From Bradyrhizobium sp. JYMT SZCCT0428 (lineage in GTDB: Bacteria > Pseudomonadota > Alphaproteobacteria > Rhizobiales > Xanthobacteraceae), in NCBI RefSeq assembly GCF_018131075.1, contig NZ_JAFCLS010000009.1, positions 124,001 through 188,000 of the forward strand: a DNA stretch of 64,000 nucleotides, in the 5' to 3' direction. Positions 8,827-18,068 of this stretch are shown here, piece after piece (positions within the stretch are counted from its first letter, which is position 1; each line of letters starts with the position of its first letter). The notes beneath the pieces were generated by a model. The model had not been told where the DNA came from. It made no database searches and saw only the letters and a list, made by a program, of their open reading frames with translations. The position numbers and the translations under genes are program-made.

Positions 8827-10578
8827 ATGACCCAATCCATAAAATCCCCTAGCTCTTTTCCTGGTAGATCCATGCTGTCCCGCCTTTCGCTTGCAGCCAA
8901 GCTGTACTCAATCTTCGCGTTGTTCGCGGTCCTCGTCGCCGCCATCACGGCCCTCTCCGACTACAACACCCGACAGAACAACGCCCTCACTGAGGCCGTC
9001 GCGACGGCAAGCCGGGCTGCGCTCAACGTCGAACGGGTCAATTCGCTGGTCTATGCGGTGGTGATGGAATCGCGCGGCGTCTACATGTCGACGGAGCCGG
9101 CCGTCGTTAAGAGGTACGGCGACGGGCTGCTCAAATTCAACGAAAGCATTCTCGAAGTCGTCAGGAACTGGCAGGCGCTGGTACAGGCCGACGACGCCGA
9201 GCAATTCGCCACCTTCAAGAAGCGCATCGAACAATTCGTCGACTTCCGCAAGGAACTGGTTCGCCGCGGCGTCGAAATCGGCGCCGCCGCTGGCCGCGAA
9301 TGGGGCGACAATGACGCTAACCGCCAGGTGCGCTCGGCCCTGAACAAGGATCTCGAAGCGCTTTCCAAGGTCTATGCCGAGCGCAGCAAGAAGCTGGCGC
9401 AGCAGGCCGACGCCAACCATACGCTGGCCTTCGTGCTCACGGGTCTGGGCGTGCTGGCGATCATCGTGGTCGTGATCGGCGTGCTGATCATTTCCCGCTC
9501 GGTCGCGCGTCCGCTGTCTGTCATCACCGACACCATCAAGCGCGTCGCCGAGGGCGCCGAAGGCGTCGAGGTGCCCCACGCCAATCGCGGCGACGAGATC
9601 GGCGCGCTGGCGCGCGCCATCAAGATTTTCCAGGAGGCGATGGATCGCAACCGCAACCTGAACTCGCAGGTGGTGGAGGATTCCAAGGCCCGCGAACAAC
9701 GCACCCGGCAGATCGAAGCCTCGGTGGACGCGTTCCGTGAAGCGATCGGCGGCGTATTGCGCGCCGTCACCGACAACGCGACCTCGATGCGCGGCACCGC
9801 CGAGACCATCGCCAGCGTGGCGTCGGATGCCAGCGGACGCGCGGTTGCGGCGTCAGGCGCCACCGAGCAGGCTTCCAGCAACGTTTCCGCGGTCGCCAGC
9901 GCCGCCGAAGAACTGTCCGCTTCTGTTGAAGAGATCGGCCGCCAGGTTCGCCAGTCCGCCAGCGCGGTCGAACAGGCCGGTCTGCGCACGGAAAAATCCG
10001 TCACCGAGATCGAAGGGCTTGCAGCCGCAACGCAGCGCATCGACGGCGTGCTCAATTTGATCCAGGCGATCGCCGAGCAGACCAATCTGCTGGCGCTGAA
10101 CGCGACGATCGAGGCCGCACGCGCCGGTGACGCCGGCCGCGGCTTCGCCGTCGTTGCCCATGAAGTCAAGGCGCTGGCCGAACAGACCGCCAAGGCGACC
10201 GCCGAGATCGGCCAGAATGTCGGCCTGATCCAGACCTCGACCAAGAATTCGGTCGATGCCGTGCGCGAAATCGGCAACGCGGTGCGCGAGATCAACGATG
10301 TGACGTCGGCGATTGCCGGCGCCATCGAGCAGCAGGATTTGGCGACCCGCGAAATCTCGCAGAACGCGCAACTGGCGGCGCAAGGCAACGGCACGCTGGT
10401 GGTCAATATCGGCTCGCTCAGCGACGCCATGGGCAAGACCAGCACGGCCGCGGCATCCGTCCTTACCGCCTCCAGCGACCTGACGGCGACGGCAGAAACG
10501 CTCTCGCGCGAGGTCGAAACGTTCTTCCGCAACCTGCGCGCCGACCCGGTCGACGATTTCAGGCGCACCGGCACCTAG
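8827..10578 (+). CDS. Methyl-accepting chemotaxis protein
   Basis: 583 residues with standard transmembrane chemoreceptor layout: short cytoplasmic N-terminus, TM1 near 26-44, a helical periplasmic sensor of about 155 residues (four-helix-bundle size), TM2 near 200-222, HAMP domain near 223-275, then a long coiled-coil signalling domain. The highly conserved hairpin tip that contacts CheA/CheW lies at about 414-447 (AIAEQTNLLALNATIEAARA and following). No CheR-tethering pentapeptide is present at the C-terminus (it ends DDFRRTGT). The ATG is preceded by GGAG. The ligand cannot be told from sequence. No chemotaxis operon is nearby, so this is a stand-alone receptor gene. Confidence 0.95.
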   Translation: MTQSIKSPSSFPGRSMLSRLSLAAKLYSIFALFAVLVAAITALSDYNTRQNNALTEAVATASRAALNVERVNSLVYAVVMESRGVYMSTEPAVVKRYGDGLLKFNESILEVVRNWQALVQADDAEQFATFKKRIEQFVDFRKELVRRGVEIGAAAGREWGDNDANRQVRSALNKDLEALSKVYAERSKKLAQQADANHTLAFVLTGLGVLAIIVVVIGVLIISRSVARPLSVITDTIKRVAEGAEGVEVPHANRGDEIGALARAIKIFQEAMDRNRNLNSQVVEDSKAREQRTRQIEASVDAFREAIGGVLRAVTDNATSMRGTAETIASVASDASGRAVAASGATEQASSNVSAVASAAEELSASVEEIGRQVRQSASAVEQAGLRTEKSVTEIEGLAAATQRIDGVLNLIQAIAEQTNLLALNATIEAARAGDAGRGFAVVAHEVKALAEQTAKATAEIGQNVGLIQTSTKNSVDAVREIGNAVREINDVTSAIAGAIEQQDLATREISQNAQLAAQGNGTLVVNIGSLSDAMGKTSTAAASVLTASSDLTATAETLSREVETFFRNLRADPVDDFRRTGT

Positions 10579-10762
10579 AGCGGGATGAGGTTATCCTGAA
10601 GCGATATCGGATTCCCAAATCGGCGGATATCTGATCCGCCAGGCCGGCAACGCCAAGGGGTATCAACCCCTCACACATCCTTTTTACGTGTGCGCATTAA
10701 CCATTTGTTAACCATACGCTTGCGATTGTCCCGGCATGGCCCCAGCGAATCGGAGGAGCACT

Positions 10763-11269
10763 ATGGCCCGGGAGAGCAGAGCCACCATCAGGCAGCCATC
10801 CGCAATCCGTCGCCCTCACGTCTACAGCCTCGTCGTACCGCGGACGGACGGCGATGGTGACTCGGAATTCAGCTTCGAACTCGACGAGGTCCCATCAGCC
10901 CCGTCACCCACGGCCCTGCCGAAAGACGCCGATTCTCCAGACCATCTTCAAGCGCTTGAGCTGATCAGTGGCGCCGCCCAGGCCATGCAGATGGTGGAAA
11001 GCCACTCGCACAAGATCCAGGCCAAGGCGTTCGAACTGTTGCAGCACTCACGTTCGAAGCGAATTGAGGCTTCACAACAGATTGCCAGCCTCCAGGAAAG
11101 ATTGATCGCAAGTGAGGCAAACGTAGAGCAACTCACCAAACGACTGGCCGAAGCCGAAGCGCGCGCGAATACAGCCGAGCACTGGCTGCGTCGCTTCCAC
11201 GACGCCATCAACACGGCCTTCGCCGACAAGCGCGCGTGCCAGCCAGACAAGGTCTCATCGGCTGCCTAG
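10763..11269 (+). CDS. Hypothetical coiled-coil protein
   Basis: 168 residues. The start at 10763 is set by a strong GGAGGAGC seven to eight bases upstream; an ATG at 10736 lacks this. The N-terminal third is low-complexity and acidic/proline-rich. From about residue 60 to 150 the protein is a continuous amphipathic helix with heptad-like spacing (QIASLQERLIASEANVEQLT), so a homo-oligomeric coiled coil is likely. No enzyme motif or membrane segment is present. It follows the chemoreceptor by 184 bp on the same strand, but nothing shows that it belongs to chemotaxis. Confidence 0.75.
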   Translation: MARESRATIRQPSAIRRPHVYSLVVPRTDGDGDSEFSFELDEVPSAPSPTALPKDADSPDHLQALELISGAAQAMQMVESHSHKIQAKAFELLQHSRSKRIEASQQIASLQERLIASEANVEQLTKRLAEAEARANTAEHWLRRFHDAINTAFADKRACQPDKVSSAA

Positions 11270-11418
11270 AACATTGTCGGTTCTGATAGAATCAGCACCG
11301 AGCTCCAGTTTTTTGTTTTGACGCTTTTTCCACGCAGATGAGTCTACGCAATCTGCGTAAACTTGATTGCTGTGCGAACCGACACCGAGCAAGCACCCGC
11401 GCGCGGACTGCTTGTCCC

Positions 11419-12540
11419 TCAGCGAGAGATGACCCCGGCCGCCAGGGGCTTGAAGCGATATATCAGGTACGGAGACTTGTTCTCGGCCTTGCCGCCGTGG
11501 AACATCGCGGCAGCGGAAACCTGCGACGCCGATACGTACATATGGCCGTCCGGCGAATATGAAATACCGTCGGGCCAGACCATCTCGGCGTCGCTGGTGA
11601 GCGTGCGATATTTACGATCCGGCGTGATGACGCCGACCGATTTGGTCTCGACCGCCGTCAAATAGATGTTGCCCGCGAAGTCGATGGACAGCCCTCCGTT
11701 GTTCGGCTTGTCCGAGTAACGCTCCACCTTTGCGCCCAGCTGGGCATTCGAAAGGCTTTCATCGTTCAAATCGGCCACCCGGATCCGATACAGGCTGCGG
11801 CCGTTCAGCGGCGCGTAGTAGAGCCATTCGGCTTTGGCATCCATGGTGATCCCGTCGCAGCCGACCTTGATGATCACTGGCTTTCCGTCCTTGCCGGGGA
11901 CGGTCAGGTCATTGCCGTCGACGGTGATCGGAATGTTCTCCGGGATCGTCGACTTGTCACCTTCAAGAACGCGCCGGGAGCGTCCGCTGTCTATGTCGAT
12001 AACGATGATCGCTGCTTTCGAACCGTCACCGCCCGGTCCGATATCTTCGTCGGCAATGTAGAATTTGCGGTTCTTGTGATCGATGACGATGTCCTGCGGC
12101 TGCGATCCGGGCCGCGTCACAGGCTCAGGCATGTAGTAGATGCGTTCAAGCCTGTTGGCATTTGTATTCCAGCCGACGAGCTTCGGCGTGATCTTCGTGC
12201 GGAAGCCCATGTCGATCATCCAGACGATACCGTTCTCATCGGACCGTAACCCCAGGACGTTGTCGAGATACTGATCGCTGCCCTTCTGCGGTGTGTTCCA
12301 CTGCGCATTCGGGAACGGCTCGAAGGTCGTAGCCGACGTGAGCTTCGCCACGCGCACGTCAGGACTGTAAAAGGGGTGGTGACTGAAGATCACCTGATTG
12401 TCGGGCGTGAATGCGATGTTGCCGACGGATTGCGGCAATCGGGCAACTATCTCTGTTGTCACGGTGTTGGATTGCTGTTGCGAAAAAGCGGGCGTCGCCG
12501 CCGCCAGCGCGACCATGAATGCGGGCACATTGATGCGCAT
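11419..12540 (-). CDS. Secreted yellow/major-royal-jelly-like beta-propeller protein
   Basis: 373 residues. The start at 12540 (MRINVPAFMVALAAATPAFS) gives an immediate signal peptide with cleavage near AFS-QQ and has GAGGAA about 8 nt upstream. The open frame extends a further 63 codons but without coding character. The mature protein is a beta-propeller with repeats such as GIVWMIDMGFR, PQDIVIDHKNRKFYIADEDI, DGITMDAKAEWLYYAPLNGRSLYRI and GLSIDFAGNIYLTAVETKSVGVI, typical of the MRJP/yellow family (relatives of SMP-30 lactonases). Bacterial members are periplasmic and mostly uncharacterised; a lactone or sugar-binding role is a guess. It is divergent from the HxlR regulator at 12821, which may control it. 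Confidence 0.85.
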   Translation of the reverse strand: MRINVPAFMVALAAATPAFSQQQSNTVTTEIVARLPQSVGNIAFTPDNQVIFSHHPFYSPDVRVAKLTSATTFEPFPNAQWNTPQKGSDQYLDNVLGLRSDENGIVWMIDMGFRTKITPKLVGWNTNANRLERIYYMPEPVTRPGSQPQDIVIDHKNRKFYIADEDIGPGGDGSKAAIIVIDIDSGRSRRVLEGDKSTIPENIPITVDGNDLTVPGKDGKPVIIKVGCDGITMDAKAEWLYYAPLNGRSLYRIRVADLNDESLSNAQLGAKVERYSDKPNNGGLSIDFAGNIYLTAVETKSVGVITPDRKYRTLTSDAEMVWPDGISYSPDGHMYVSASQVSAAAMFHGGKAENKSPYLIYRFKPLAAGVISR

Positions 12541-12820
12541 TTCAGTTTTCCTCGTTGAAGGGTTTCCAAATTTCGACGAATTAATTCCTTGCCCGCCGCG
12601 GTCGTCGCTCCGCCGCGGGCTTTGGTTGCAATAAAATCTGAACGCTTGTCGTCCCGAGGCACTCATCGCGAGATTTCGCATGTCGCCTACCGTGCGCGCG
12701 TCACGCCGGTCGATCGAGTCCGCAAACAACGAGTGCCGAACTTGCGTGACAGAGATAGCGCGCTAGGGTTATATCCAGCAAGTACGCACAGCGCTGGCAC
12801 TAGGTACCACGGAGTGAACC

Positions 12821-13243
12821 ATGCAAGACCTGTTCGCCAAGAAGTACGACTGCGCAGCCGGCTGTCCCGTGGAAGTGACGCTGGATTTGATCGACGGAAA
12901 ATGGAAGGCGATCATCCTCTATCATCTCCTGAAGGGAACACTGCGCTTCAATGAGTTGAGACGCCGCCTGGCAAAAATCACCCAGCGCATGTTGACCCGA
13001 CAGTTACGCGAGCTCGAGGAAGTCGGCCTCGTGAGCCGGACGATCTTTGCGGAAGTGCCACCCCGCGTCGAATATTCGCTGACAGCTCAGGGACAATCGT
13101 TGGAGCCGGTCATCCGTGCCTTGTGGATCTGGGGTGACGCGCACCTCGCCCAGCGAAGCCAGCAAACGACAAATCCGGTGCCCGTTATCAAGCGCGAGGA
13201 GCCGAAGCGTCGAGCTGCTGTCGCTGTCCGGGCGATGCGATGA
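12821..13243 (+). CDS. HxlR-family winged-helix transcriptional regulator
   Basis: 140 residues. The core is a single HxlR winged helix: CPVEVTLDLIDGKWKAIILYHL (helix 1-2), LRFNELRRRLAKITQRMLTRQLRELEEVGLVSR (recognition region) and the wing with VPPRVEYSLTAQG. The Cys at about residue 15 (AAGCPVE) lies where the redox- or electrophile-sensing Cys of HypR/YodB relatives sits. An extra basic tail of about 25 residues follows the domain. The start has GGAG seven bases upstream. The gene faces away from the MRJP-like gene over a 280-bp gap, the usual layout for local control. The inducer is unknown. Confidence 0.9.
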   Translation: MQDLFAKKYDCAAGCPVEVTLDLIDGKWKAIILYHLLKGTLRFNELRRRLAKITQRMLTRQLRELEEVGLVSRTIFAEVPPRVEYSLTAQGQSLEPVIRALWIWGDAHLAQRSQQTTNPVPVIKREEPKRRAAVAVRAMR

Positions 13244-13266
13244 ACCTGGTGCGCGAGTTGGAGACC

Positions 13267-13722
13267 TCAGCCCGAAGCGTCTGAGCCGTCCCACTGTACC
13301 AACTCTACGGTGATGCCCTCGGGACCCTCGAAGAGCCGCAGCTTTCGGCTGATGTAGTCCATCTCGTCACTCAGCACGGTTACGCCGTTGGCCACGAGGC
13401 GCGCGGTAGCCGCCTCAATGTCGTCGACGCGGAACGCGAGATGATTGAAGCCCAGTTTTCGCAGATTCGTCGGGTGCGCACCCGGATCGGTCCCCGGTGG
13501 CGGGTCAAACTCAAGCAGCTGAATTTCGAAATGAGGATCCGCTCCTTCAAGCACGAGGGTGATGTGCTGCGCTTTCATGCCCGGCATGCCCATGTACCGG
13601 GCGGGAAGGCCACCGTCGATCGTCGCGACGTGACCCTTTCTGAAGCCAAGCAGCGCGAAGAACGCGATCGCCCGGTCGGCGTCTGCCACTGCGATCGTGA
13701 TATGATCCGGATTGAGTATCAT
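13267..13722 (-). CDS. VOC (glyoxalase/bleomycin-resistance) superfamily protein
   Basis: 151 residues. The ATG at 13722 is chosen because GGGAGTGACC stands seven bases before it; an ATG at 13740 has no such site. The fold begins NPDHITIAVADADRAIAFFALLGF, the first beta-alpha-beta-beta-beta module, and ends with GFNHLAFRVDDIEAATARLVANG and LRLFEGPEGITVELVQ, the second. Candidate metal ligands are His (DHITIAV), Glu (FEIQLLE), His (FNHLAFR) and Glu (ITVELVQ), so metal binding as in glyoxalase-type lyases or dioxygenases is plausible. It is convergent with the HxlR gene, which ends 23 bp away. The substrate is unknown. Confidence 0.85.
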   Translation of the reverse strand: MILNPDHITIAVADADRAIAFFALLGFRKGHVATIDGGLPARYMGMPGMKAQHITLVLEGADPHFEIQLLEFDPPPGTDPGAHPTNLRKLGFNHLAFRVDDIEAATARLVANGVTVLSDEMDYISRKLRLFEGPEGITVELVQWDGSDASG

Positions 13723-14151
13723 CTGGTCACTCCCTGTCATCAACGCCGCGCACTCGGCCGCACCGGCTTGCCTCCGTCAGGTGAGCTACCGGCAAATAGC
13801 GCACCCGCCCCTTAAGGCTACCAGCTCGCTCCGTCGCACGGTAGGCGGGCCAGCCCGCGGCGAAGTCTGCTTCGGGTCACAAGCTGGTCCGCTCATGGCC
13901 CGAAAGTGGACGGTCCCGGATTTACAAGTAACGCGCGAGCGAGCGCTGCGGACAAAGACTGCACGGCGCGATTGACGAAAGCCTCGCGCCGCGAGGATCA
14001 CTACCAGCGCCTGACGTTGCAGATGGTCGGCTTCAATCATGGAATCATCGCCACCAATAGAGCGGGCCGGCCTTGATCTGGGTCAAGGACGTGACGCAGG
14101 CCAGCAAGCACTGTGCCGTAGTGGGGGCTCTCTTTCGCAACGGAGAAACGC
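13723..14151. other. Intergenic region (about 430 bp), probable decayed or repeat sequence
   Basis: No plausible gene was found. Around 13845-13930 the phrase GAAGTCTGCTTCGGGTCAC followed by a GGTCCGCTCATGGCCC stretch resembles degenerate intergenic sequence I associate with Bradyrhizobium genomes, but I cannot check this. The 100 bp before 14152 should carry the promoter of the small exported protein. Confidence 0.35.
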
Positions 14152-14568
14152 ATGAAACATGTAAGAAGGACTGTCCTTGTAGCTACCGCCTTCACGTGTG
14201 CGGCATTGTTCTCCTTCGGTTGGTCTGAGCAAGGCGGCATCTCACTCTCAATCGAGAGTGCCCAGGCAAGAATCGGTCGTCCGCTGACGCCTGTGAGCGT
14301 CGCGGGTGTTGCGCGTCGACAGGCGCGGCGCGGTGCGTACGGGTATGGGGCCGGGGTAGTCGGCGCTGGCCTTGCAGGCGCCGCCGTCGTCGGCACGGCT
14401 GCGGCCGTTGCTGCCGCGCCTTACTACGGAAGAACAGGCTATTACTCCGGCGGTCCTTACGCGGCTTACGGGTTCCCCGCGCAGGACTACGCGACCCGCA
14501 ACGGCTTTGTGTGCCAGCCTGGAACCATGACAAAACTCGACGACGGCAGGATGTATCCTTGCCAGTAG
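14152..14568 (+). CDS. Small exported Gly/Ala/Tyr-rich protein
   Basis: 138 residues. The start has a GGAGAAACGC region just upstream. The N-terminus (MKHVRRTVLVATAFTCAALF) is a signal peptide, and a second hydrophobic glycine/alanine stretch (AGVVGAGLAGAAVVGTAAAV, about 67-86) could span a membrane. The C-terminus is Tyr/Gly/Pro-rich and ends with a small two-cysteine module (GFVCQPGTMTKLDDGRMYPCQ, about 118-138). Such proteins are frequent in Bradyrhizobiaceae and have no known function. The gene ends in a terminator hairpin. Confidence 0.75.
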   Translation: MKHVRRTVLVATAFTCAALFSFGWSEQGGISLSIESAQARIGRPLTPVSVAGVARRQARRGAYGYGAGVVGAGLAGAAVVGTAAAVAAAPYYGRTGYYSGGPYAAYGFPAQDYATRNGFVCQPGTMTKLDDGRMYPCQ

Positions 14569-14581
14569 CTCTACCATGCGG

Positions 14582-14610
14582 AGACGCGGCTCGTTTGAGC
14601 CGCGTCTACC
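14582..14610 (+). terminator. Terminator-like hairpin
   Basis: AGACGCGGCTC and its exact complement flank a four-base loop (GTTT), giving an 11-bp GC-rich stem 13 nt after the stop of the small exported protein at 14568. No long T-run follows. It lies between convergent genes and could serve both. Confidence 0.65.
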
Positions 14611-14647
14611 GTCTTGGGCCGCCGGCGCTCCCTGGAAACGACGCGGA

Positions 14648-15526
14648 TTACTCCACCGGCACCACGTCCACGGCCACCGCGAGCTTTTGCTTGCGCGATC
14701 CTACGATGATGCCATCGACCGGCGAGACGTCGGAGAAGTCGCGTCCGACCGCCAGGATGATGTGGTCGTTCTCGACCAAAAGGTCGTTGGTCGGATCGAA
14801 CCCGATCCAGCCGATCTCGCTGCCGCACCACACCGACACCCACGCGTGGGTAGCGTCGGCACCCTGCAGGCGCGGCTTCCCCGCCGGCGGGTAGGTGCGT
14901 AAGTAGCCGCTGACATAGGCCGCCGGCAGCCCGAGGCCGCGAAGGCCTGCGATCATCACGTGGGCAAAGTCCTGGCAGACGCCGTGACGTTTCTCGAACA
15001 CTTCCCGAAGCGGCGTCGAGATCACGGTGGCTTTCGGATCATATTTGAACTGGTTGCGGATGCGGTGCATCAGGTCGACCGCGCCTGTGAGAATGCCCTG
15101 CCCTTGCGGAAAGCTTGCCGCGGCGTAAGCCGTGACCGGCCCGAGCACCGGCACCAGCGAACTTGCAAAGACGTAGCCGACCGGCGAGGCGGGGCCGAGG
15201 CTCGATGCCTCGAGGGCGACGTCGCGCACGCATTCCCATGACGGGCTCGGCGCGGTGCGGCCAAGCGCCTGGCGCGATACCTGCACCCGCGACCTGGAAT
15301 CGATCCGCAAGCTGCGATGCGCGGTTTCGATAAGCACGCTCTCGGTATGGGTTCCGAAAAAATCCCGCCGTATCGTGCGCTCCGCCGGCTTGGGGCGGAT
15401 CTCGACGGAGTGCGAGACCAGTTGCTGCCCGTCGCCGCTGCGCGGCTCGAGCCGCAGCGAGCAGCGCGCGAAACTCACCGGGCTCTCATAGCTATAGGTC
15501 GTGACGTGACGGATGTCGTAGATCAC
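14648..15526 (-). CDS. Transglutaminase-like cysteine protease/amidase, third gene of the amidoligase operon
   Basis: 292 residues. The GTG at 15526 is chosen because it overlaps the stop of the upstream gene in a GTGA, and the protein then begins with the family's opening VIYDIRHVTTYSYESPV. An N-terminal beta domain (about 1-110) precedes a papain-like transglutaminase core with triad Cys184 (RHGVCQDFAHVMIAGLR), His227 (ATHAWVSVW) and Asp244 (WIGFDPTND). It should act in the cytoplasm, as there is no signal peptide. Transglutaminase-fold proteins linked to ATP-grasp/alpha-E genes are thought to cut or transfer amide bonds on a peptide made by the ligase. It is the last gene of the operon and is translationally coupled to the ATP-grasp fusion. 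Confidence 0.92.
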   Translation of the reverse strand: MIYDIRHVTTYSYESPVSFARCSLRLEPRSGDGQQLVSHSVEIRPKPAERTIRRDFFGTHTESVLIETAHRSLRIDSRSRVQVSRQALGRTAPSPSWECVRDVALEASSLGPASPVGYVFASSLVPVLGPVTAYAAASFPQGQGILTGAVDLMHRIRNQFKYDPKATVISTPLREVFEKRHGVCQDFAHVMIAGLRGLGLPAAYVSGYLRTYPPAGKPRLQGADATHAWVSVWCGSEIGWIGFDPTNDLLVENDHIILAVGRDFSDVSPVDGIIVGSRKQKLAVAVDVVPVE

Positions 15527-18045
15527 GCGAGGCCCGTCAGCTTCTCCGGCCGGCTCGCATTGGGTCCGTGCGGGAAGTAATGCAGGCCGATGGCGTCGGC
15601 GAGGTTGAGCAGATCCTGCTCCAGCGCGAACAGGGCTTTGACATCCAGCGCCGCGGCCTCCGCGGTCGTCAGCATCGCCTGCAACGCCACGGCCAGACGC
15701 TGCGGCCGCTCGATCAAACCATGCTCCTTGAGGCTCGGAAGGCTCGCAATGTGCTCGTTGAGCGCCGCCACCTGGAACGCGACCGAGCGCGGATTGTAGG
15801 GGTCGAGCACCGCCAGATCGCGCACCGGCGCCAGCGCCGGGCCGACCAGATAGCGCGAACGGTAGGTGATCTGGCAATCCACCAGCGTCAGCAGGACGTC
15901 AAGGTCCTCGTCGCCGGCTTCGTCATAGGCGAACTGACGCGCAAACCGCGCGGTGTTGATGGCGCGCTCGGCGCGGCGGCCCATCTCGAGGAAGCGCCAG
16001 CCGGCGGCGCGGTTCATGTTCTCCTGCGCCAGCCCGGCAAAGCTCGCGAGCTCCTGCAAGGACAGTTCGGCGGCGCTGACGATGCCGTCATCATCGTCGG
16101 CCTCCACAGAGAGGCGTTCCACCATCTCGGTGATGACCTGCCAGGCATCGGGCGAAAGCCGCTCCCGCAGCGAAGTCGCGGTGCGCTGCGCCGATCGCAG
16201 CAGCGACAGTGCCGAGCCGAATTTTTCCGCACTCTGCAGCGCCTCGGCGGCGACCTTGGCGGAATTGGCCCGGCTCGCCTGCGACGTCGCTCCCCAGGTC
16301 ACCAGAAGACGCTGGATGCGCTCGACCGAATGCAGCGCGGTCGATGCCCCGGTCGGTGCGCCCTTGGCGGACTCGCGCGTCGGCGTGCCGAGCGCGCGGA
16401 TCAGCCGCAGTGTCGCCTCGGCACGTTCGAGATAGCGGCCGAGCCAGAACAGATTGTCTGCGGCACGGCTCGGCACCACACCGGCGATGCGCCTGATCCG
16501 CACCGTGTCGGCCGCCGGCAGCAGCGTCGAAGCCGCTATTGGTTTGTCGGACACCACCCAGACGTCGGCCGATCGCGCCCCGTCGCCCATCGATACGGCG
16601 CGGGCATCGGGCTCATCGGCGATCCGGCAGAAGCCGCCCGGGAGGATGGTCCAGCCGTTCGGCGTGGCGGCGGCAAACACCCGGAGCACGAACGGACGCG
16701 GCGTGATCCGGCCGTTCTCCCAAGTCGGCGTCGTCGACAGCCGCACCAGCTCCTGGCCGACAAAGTCGATGCCGCGGTCGGAAATCGCAGACCTGAGCCG
16801 CTCGCGCTCGGGCGGCGACAATTCACCTGATAGCACCGGGCCGTTGCTCGCAAAGCCCGGCACGGCACGGCCATACGCGCCCTCGATCGCAAAATCGTCG
16901 AGCCGCGACAGCACTTCCTCGCGCGCCGATTTCTGGCCGCACCACCAGGTCGCGATGTGCGGCATCAGCAAGTCCTCGCTGAGCAGACGGCGGCACAGAT
17001 TGGGCAGGAAGCCGAGCAGCGCCCGCGCCTCCAGCACGCCGGAGCCGGGCATGTTGGCGACGACGACGCCGCTCTTTCGCAGCACGTCGATCAGGCCGGG
17101 CACGCCAAGATGCGAGGACGCATCGAGCTCCAGCGGATCGAGGAAATTGGAATCGACCCGGCGCAGCAGCACGTCGAGCCGCTTCAGGCCGGCGACGGTA
17201 CGGATATGGATGCGGTCGCCGCTGACGGCGAGGTCATCGCCCTCGACCAGCAGGAAGCCGAGATAGCGCGCGATCGTCGCATGTTCGAAATAGGTTTCGT
17301 TGAAGGCGCCTGGCGTCAGCAATCCGATGCGCGGCTCGTCGCGGTCGGCGCTCGCGCGCAACGAGTCGCGGAACGCCTCGAAGAACGGCGCGACGCGTTC
17401 GACATTCATCGACTTGTAGAGATTGGAGAAGGCGCGCGACAGCACCAGGCGGTTTTCCAGCGCGTAGCCGGCGCCCGACGGGGCCTGCGTACGGTCGCTG
17501 AGCACCCACCAGCGACCGTCGGGGCCGCGGCCGACATCGGCGGCGTAGAGATGCAGATAGCGTCCGCCCGGCGGTTTGACGCCGCAGACCGCCCGCAGAT
17601 ATTCGTTGCTGCCGGCGATCGCCGCCGCGGGCACCGCGCCATCAGCCACAAGCCGGCCCTCGCCATAGAGGTCGCGCAGTATCATTTCGAGCAATTGCGC
17701 GCGCTGGGCGATGCCCGTGGTCAATTGCCGCCAGTCGTTCTCGTCGATGATCAGCGGCAGATGGCTCAGCGGCCAGAGCCGGTCGGCGGTCTCGCCGGGC
17801 GCGCGATAGGTGACGCCGGCCTCCCGCAAATGGCGGTCGGCGGAGGCGAATCGGCGCTCGATGTCGGCGGGCGAAAGCGCGGCAAAGGCGTCGAAAAACC
17901 GCGCCCAGGCCGGCCGGGGCGCACCGTCCTGGCCGATATATTCATCGGGAATTCCGGGCAACCGGGCGTAATCACGGGTCCATTGCGCCATCCGGCGCTG
18001 GCCCGGACGAGCCTTGTTATCCTGACTGCCGGCTTGCCCCGCCAT
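15523..18045 (-). CDS. Circularly permuted ATP-grasp ligase fused to alpha-E domain
   Basis: 840 residues. The N-terminal half (about 35-490) is a circularly permuted ATP-grasp of the COG2308 type: LWPLSHLPLIIDENDWRQL, ENRLVLSRAFSNLYKSMNVE, GLLTPGAFNETYFEHATIARYLGFLLVEGDDLAV and ARALLGFLPNLCRRLL. The C-terminal part (from about 515, ADNLFWLGRYLERAEATLRLIRAL) is the all-helical alpha-E domain of COG2307. In most bacteria these are separate genes; here they are one polypeptide. ATP-grasp enzymes join a carboxylate to an amine through an acyl phosphate, and this subfamily is predicted to build peptide-like amides. GGAGAG stands five bases before the ATG. It is 23 bp downstream of the giant transglutaminase gene and overlaps the next gene by 4 nt. 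Confidence 0.93.
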   Translation of the reverse strand: MAGQAGSQDNKARPGQRRMAQWTRDYARLPGIPDEYIGQDGAPRPAWARFFDAFAALSPADIERRFASADRHLREAGVTYRAPGETADRLWPLSHLPLIIDENDWRQLTTGIAQRAQLLEMILRDLYGEGRLVADGAVPAAAIAGSNEYLRAVCGVKPPGGRYLHLYAADVGRGPDGRWWVLSDRTQAPSGAGYALENRLVLSRAFSNLYKSMNVERVAPFFEAFRDSLRASADRDEPRIGLLTPGAFNETYFEHATIARYLGFLLVEGDDLAVSGDRIHIRTVAGLKRLDVLLRRVDSNFLDPLELDASSHLGVPGLIDVLRKSGVVVANMPGSGVLEARALLGFLPNLCRRLLSEDLLMPHIATWWCGQKSAREEVLSRLDDFAIEGAYGRAVPGFASNGPVLSGELSPPERERLRSAISDRGIDFVGQELVRLSTTPTWENGRITPRPFVLRVFAAATPNGWTILPGGFCRIADEPDARAVSMGDGARSADVWVVSDKPIAASTLLPAADTVRIRRIAGVVPSRAADNLFWLGRYLERAEATLRLIRALGTPTRESAKGAPTGASTALHSVERIQRLLVTWGATSQASRANSAKVAAEALQSAEKFGSALSLLRSAQRTATSLRERLSPDAWQVITEMVERLSVEADDDDGIVSAAELSLQELASFAGLAQENMNRAAGWRFLEMGRRAERAINTARFARQFAYDEAGDEDLDVLLTLVDCQITYRSRYLVGPALAPVRDLAVLDPYNPRSVAFQVAALNEHIASLPSLKEHGLIERPQRLAVALQAMLTTAEAAALDVKALFALEQDLLNLADAIGLHYFPHGPNASRPEKLTGLA

Positions 18046-18068
18046 CCGACTCTCCGATCTCAGCGCCT

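Noticed and set aside
12541..12729. Upstream extension of the MRJP-like protein
   Set aside because: It would bury the signal peptide. GAGGAA precedes the start at 12540.
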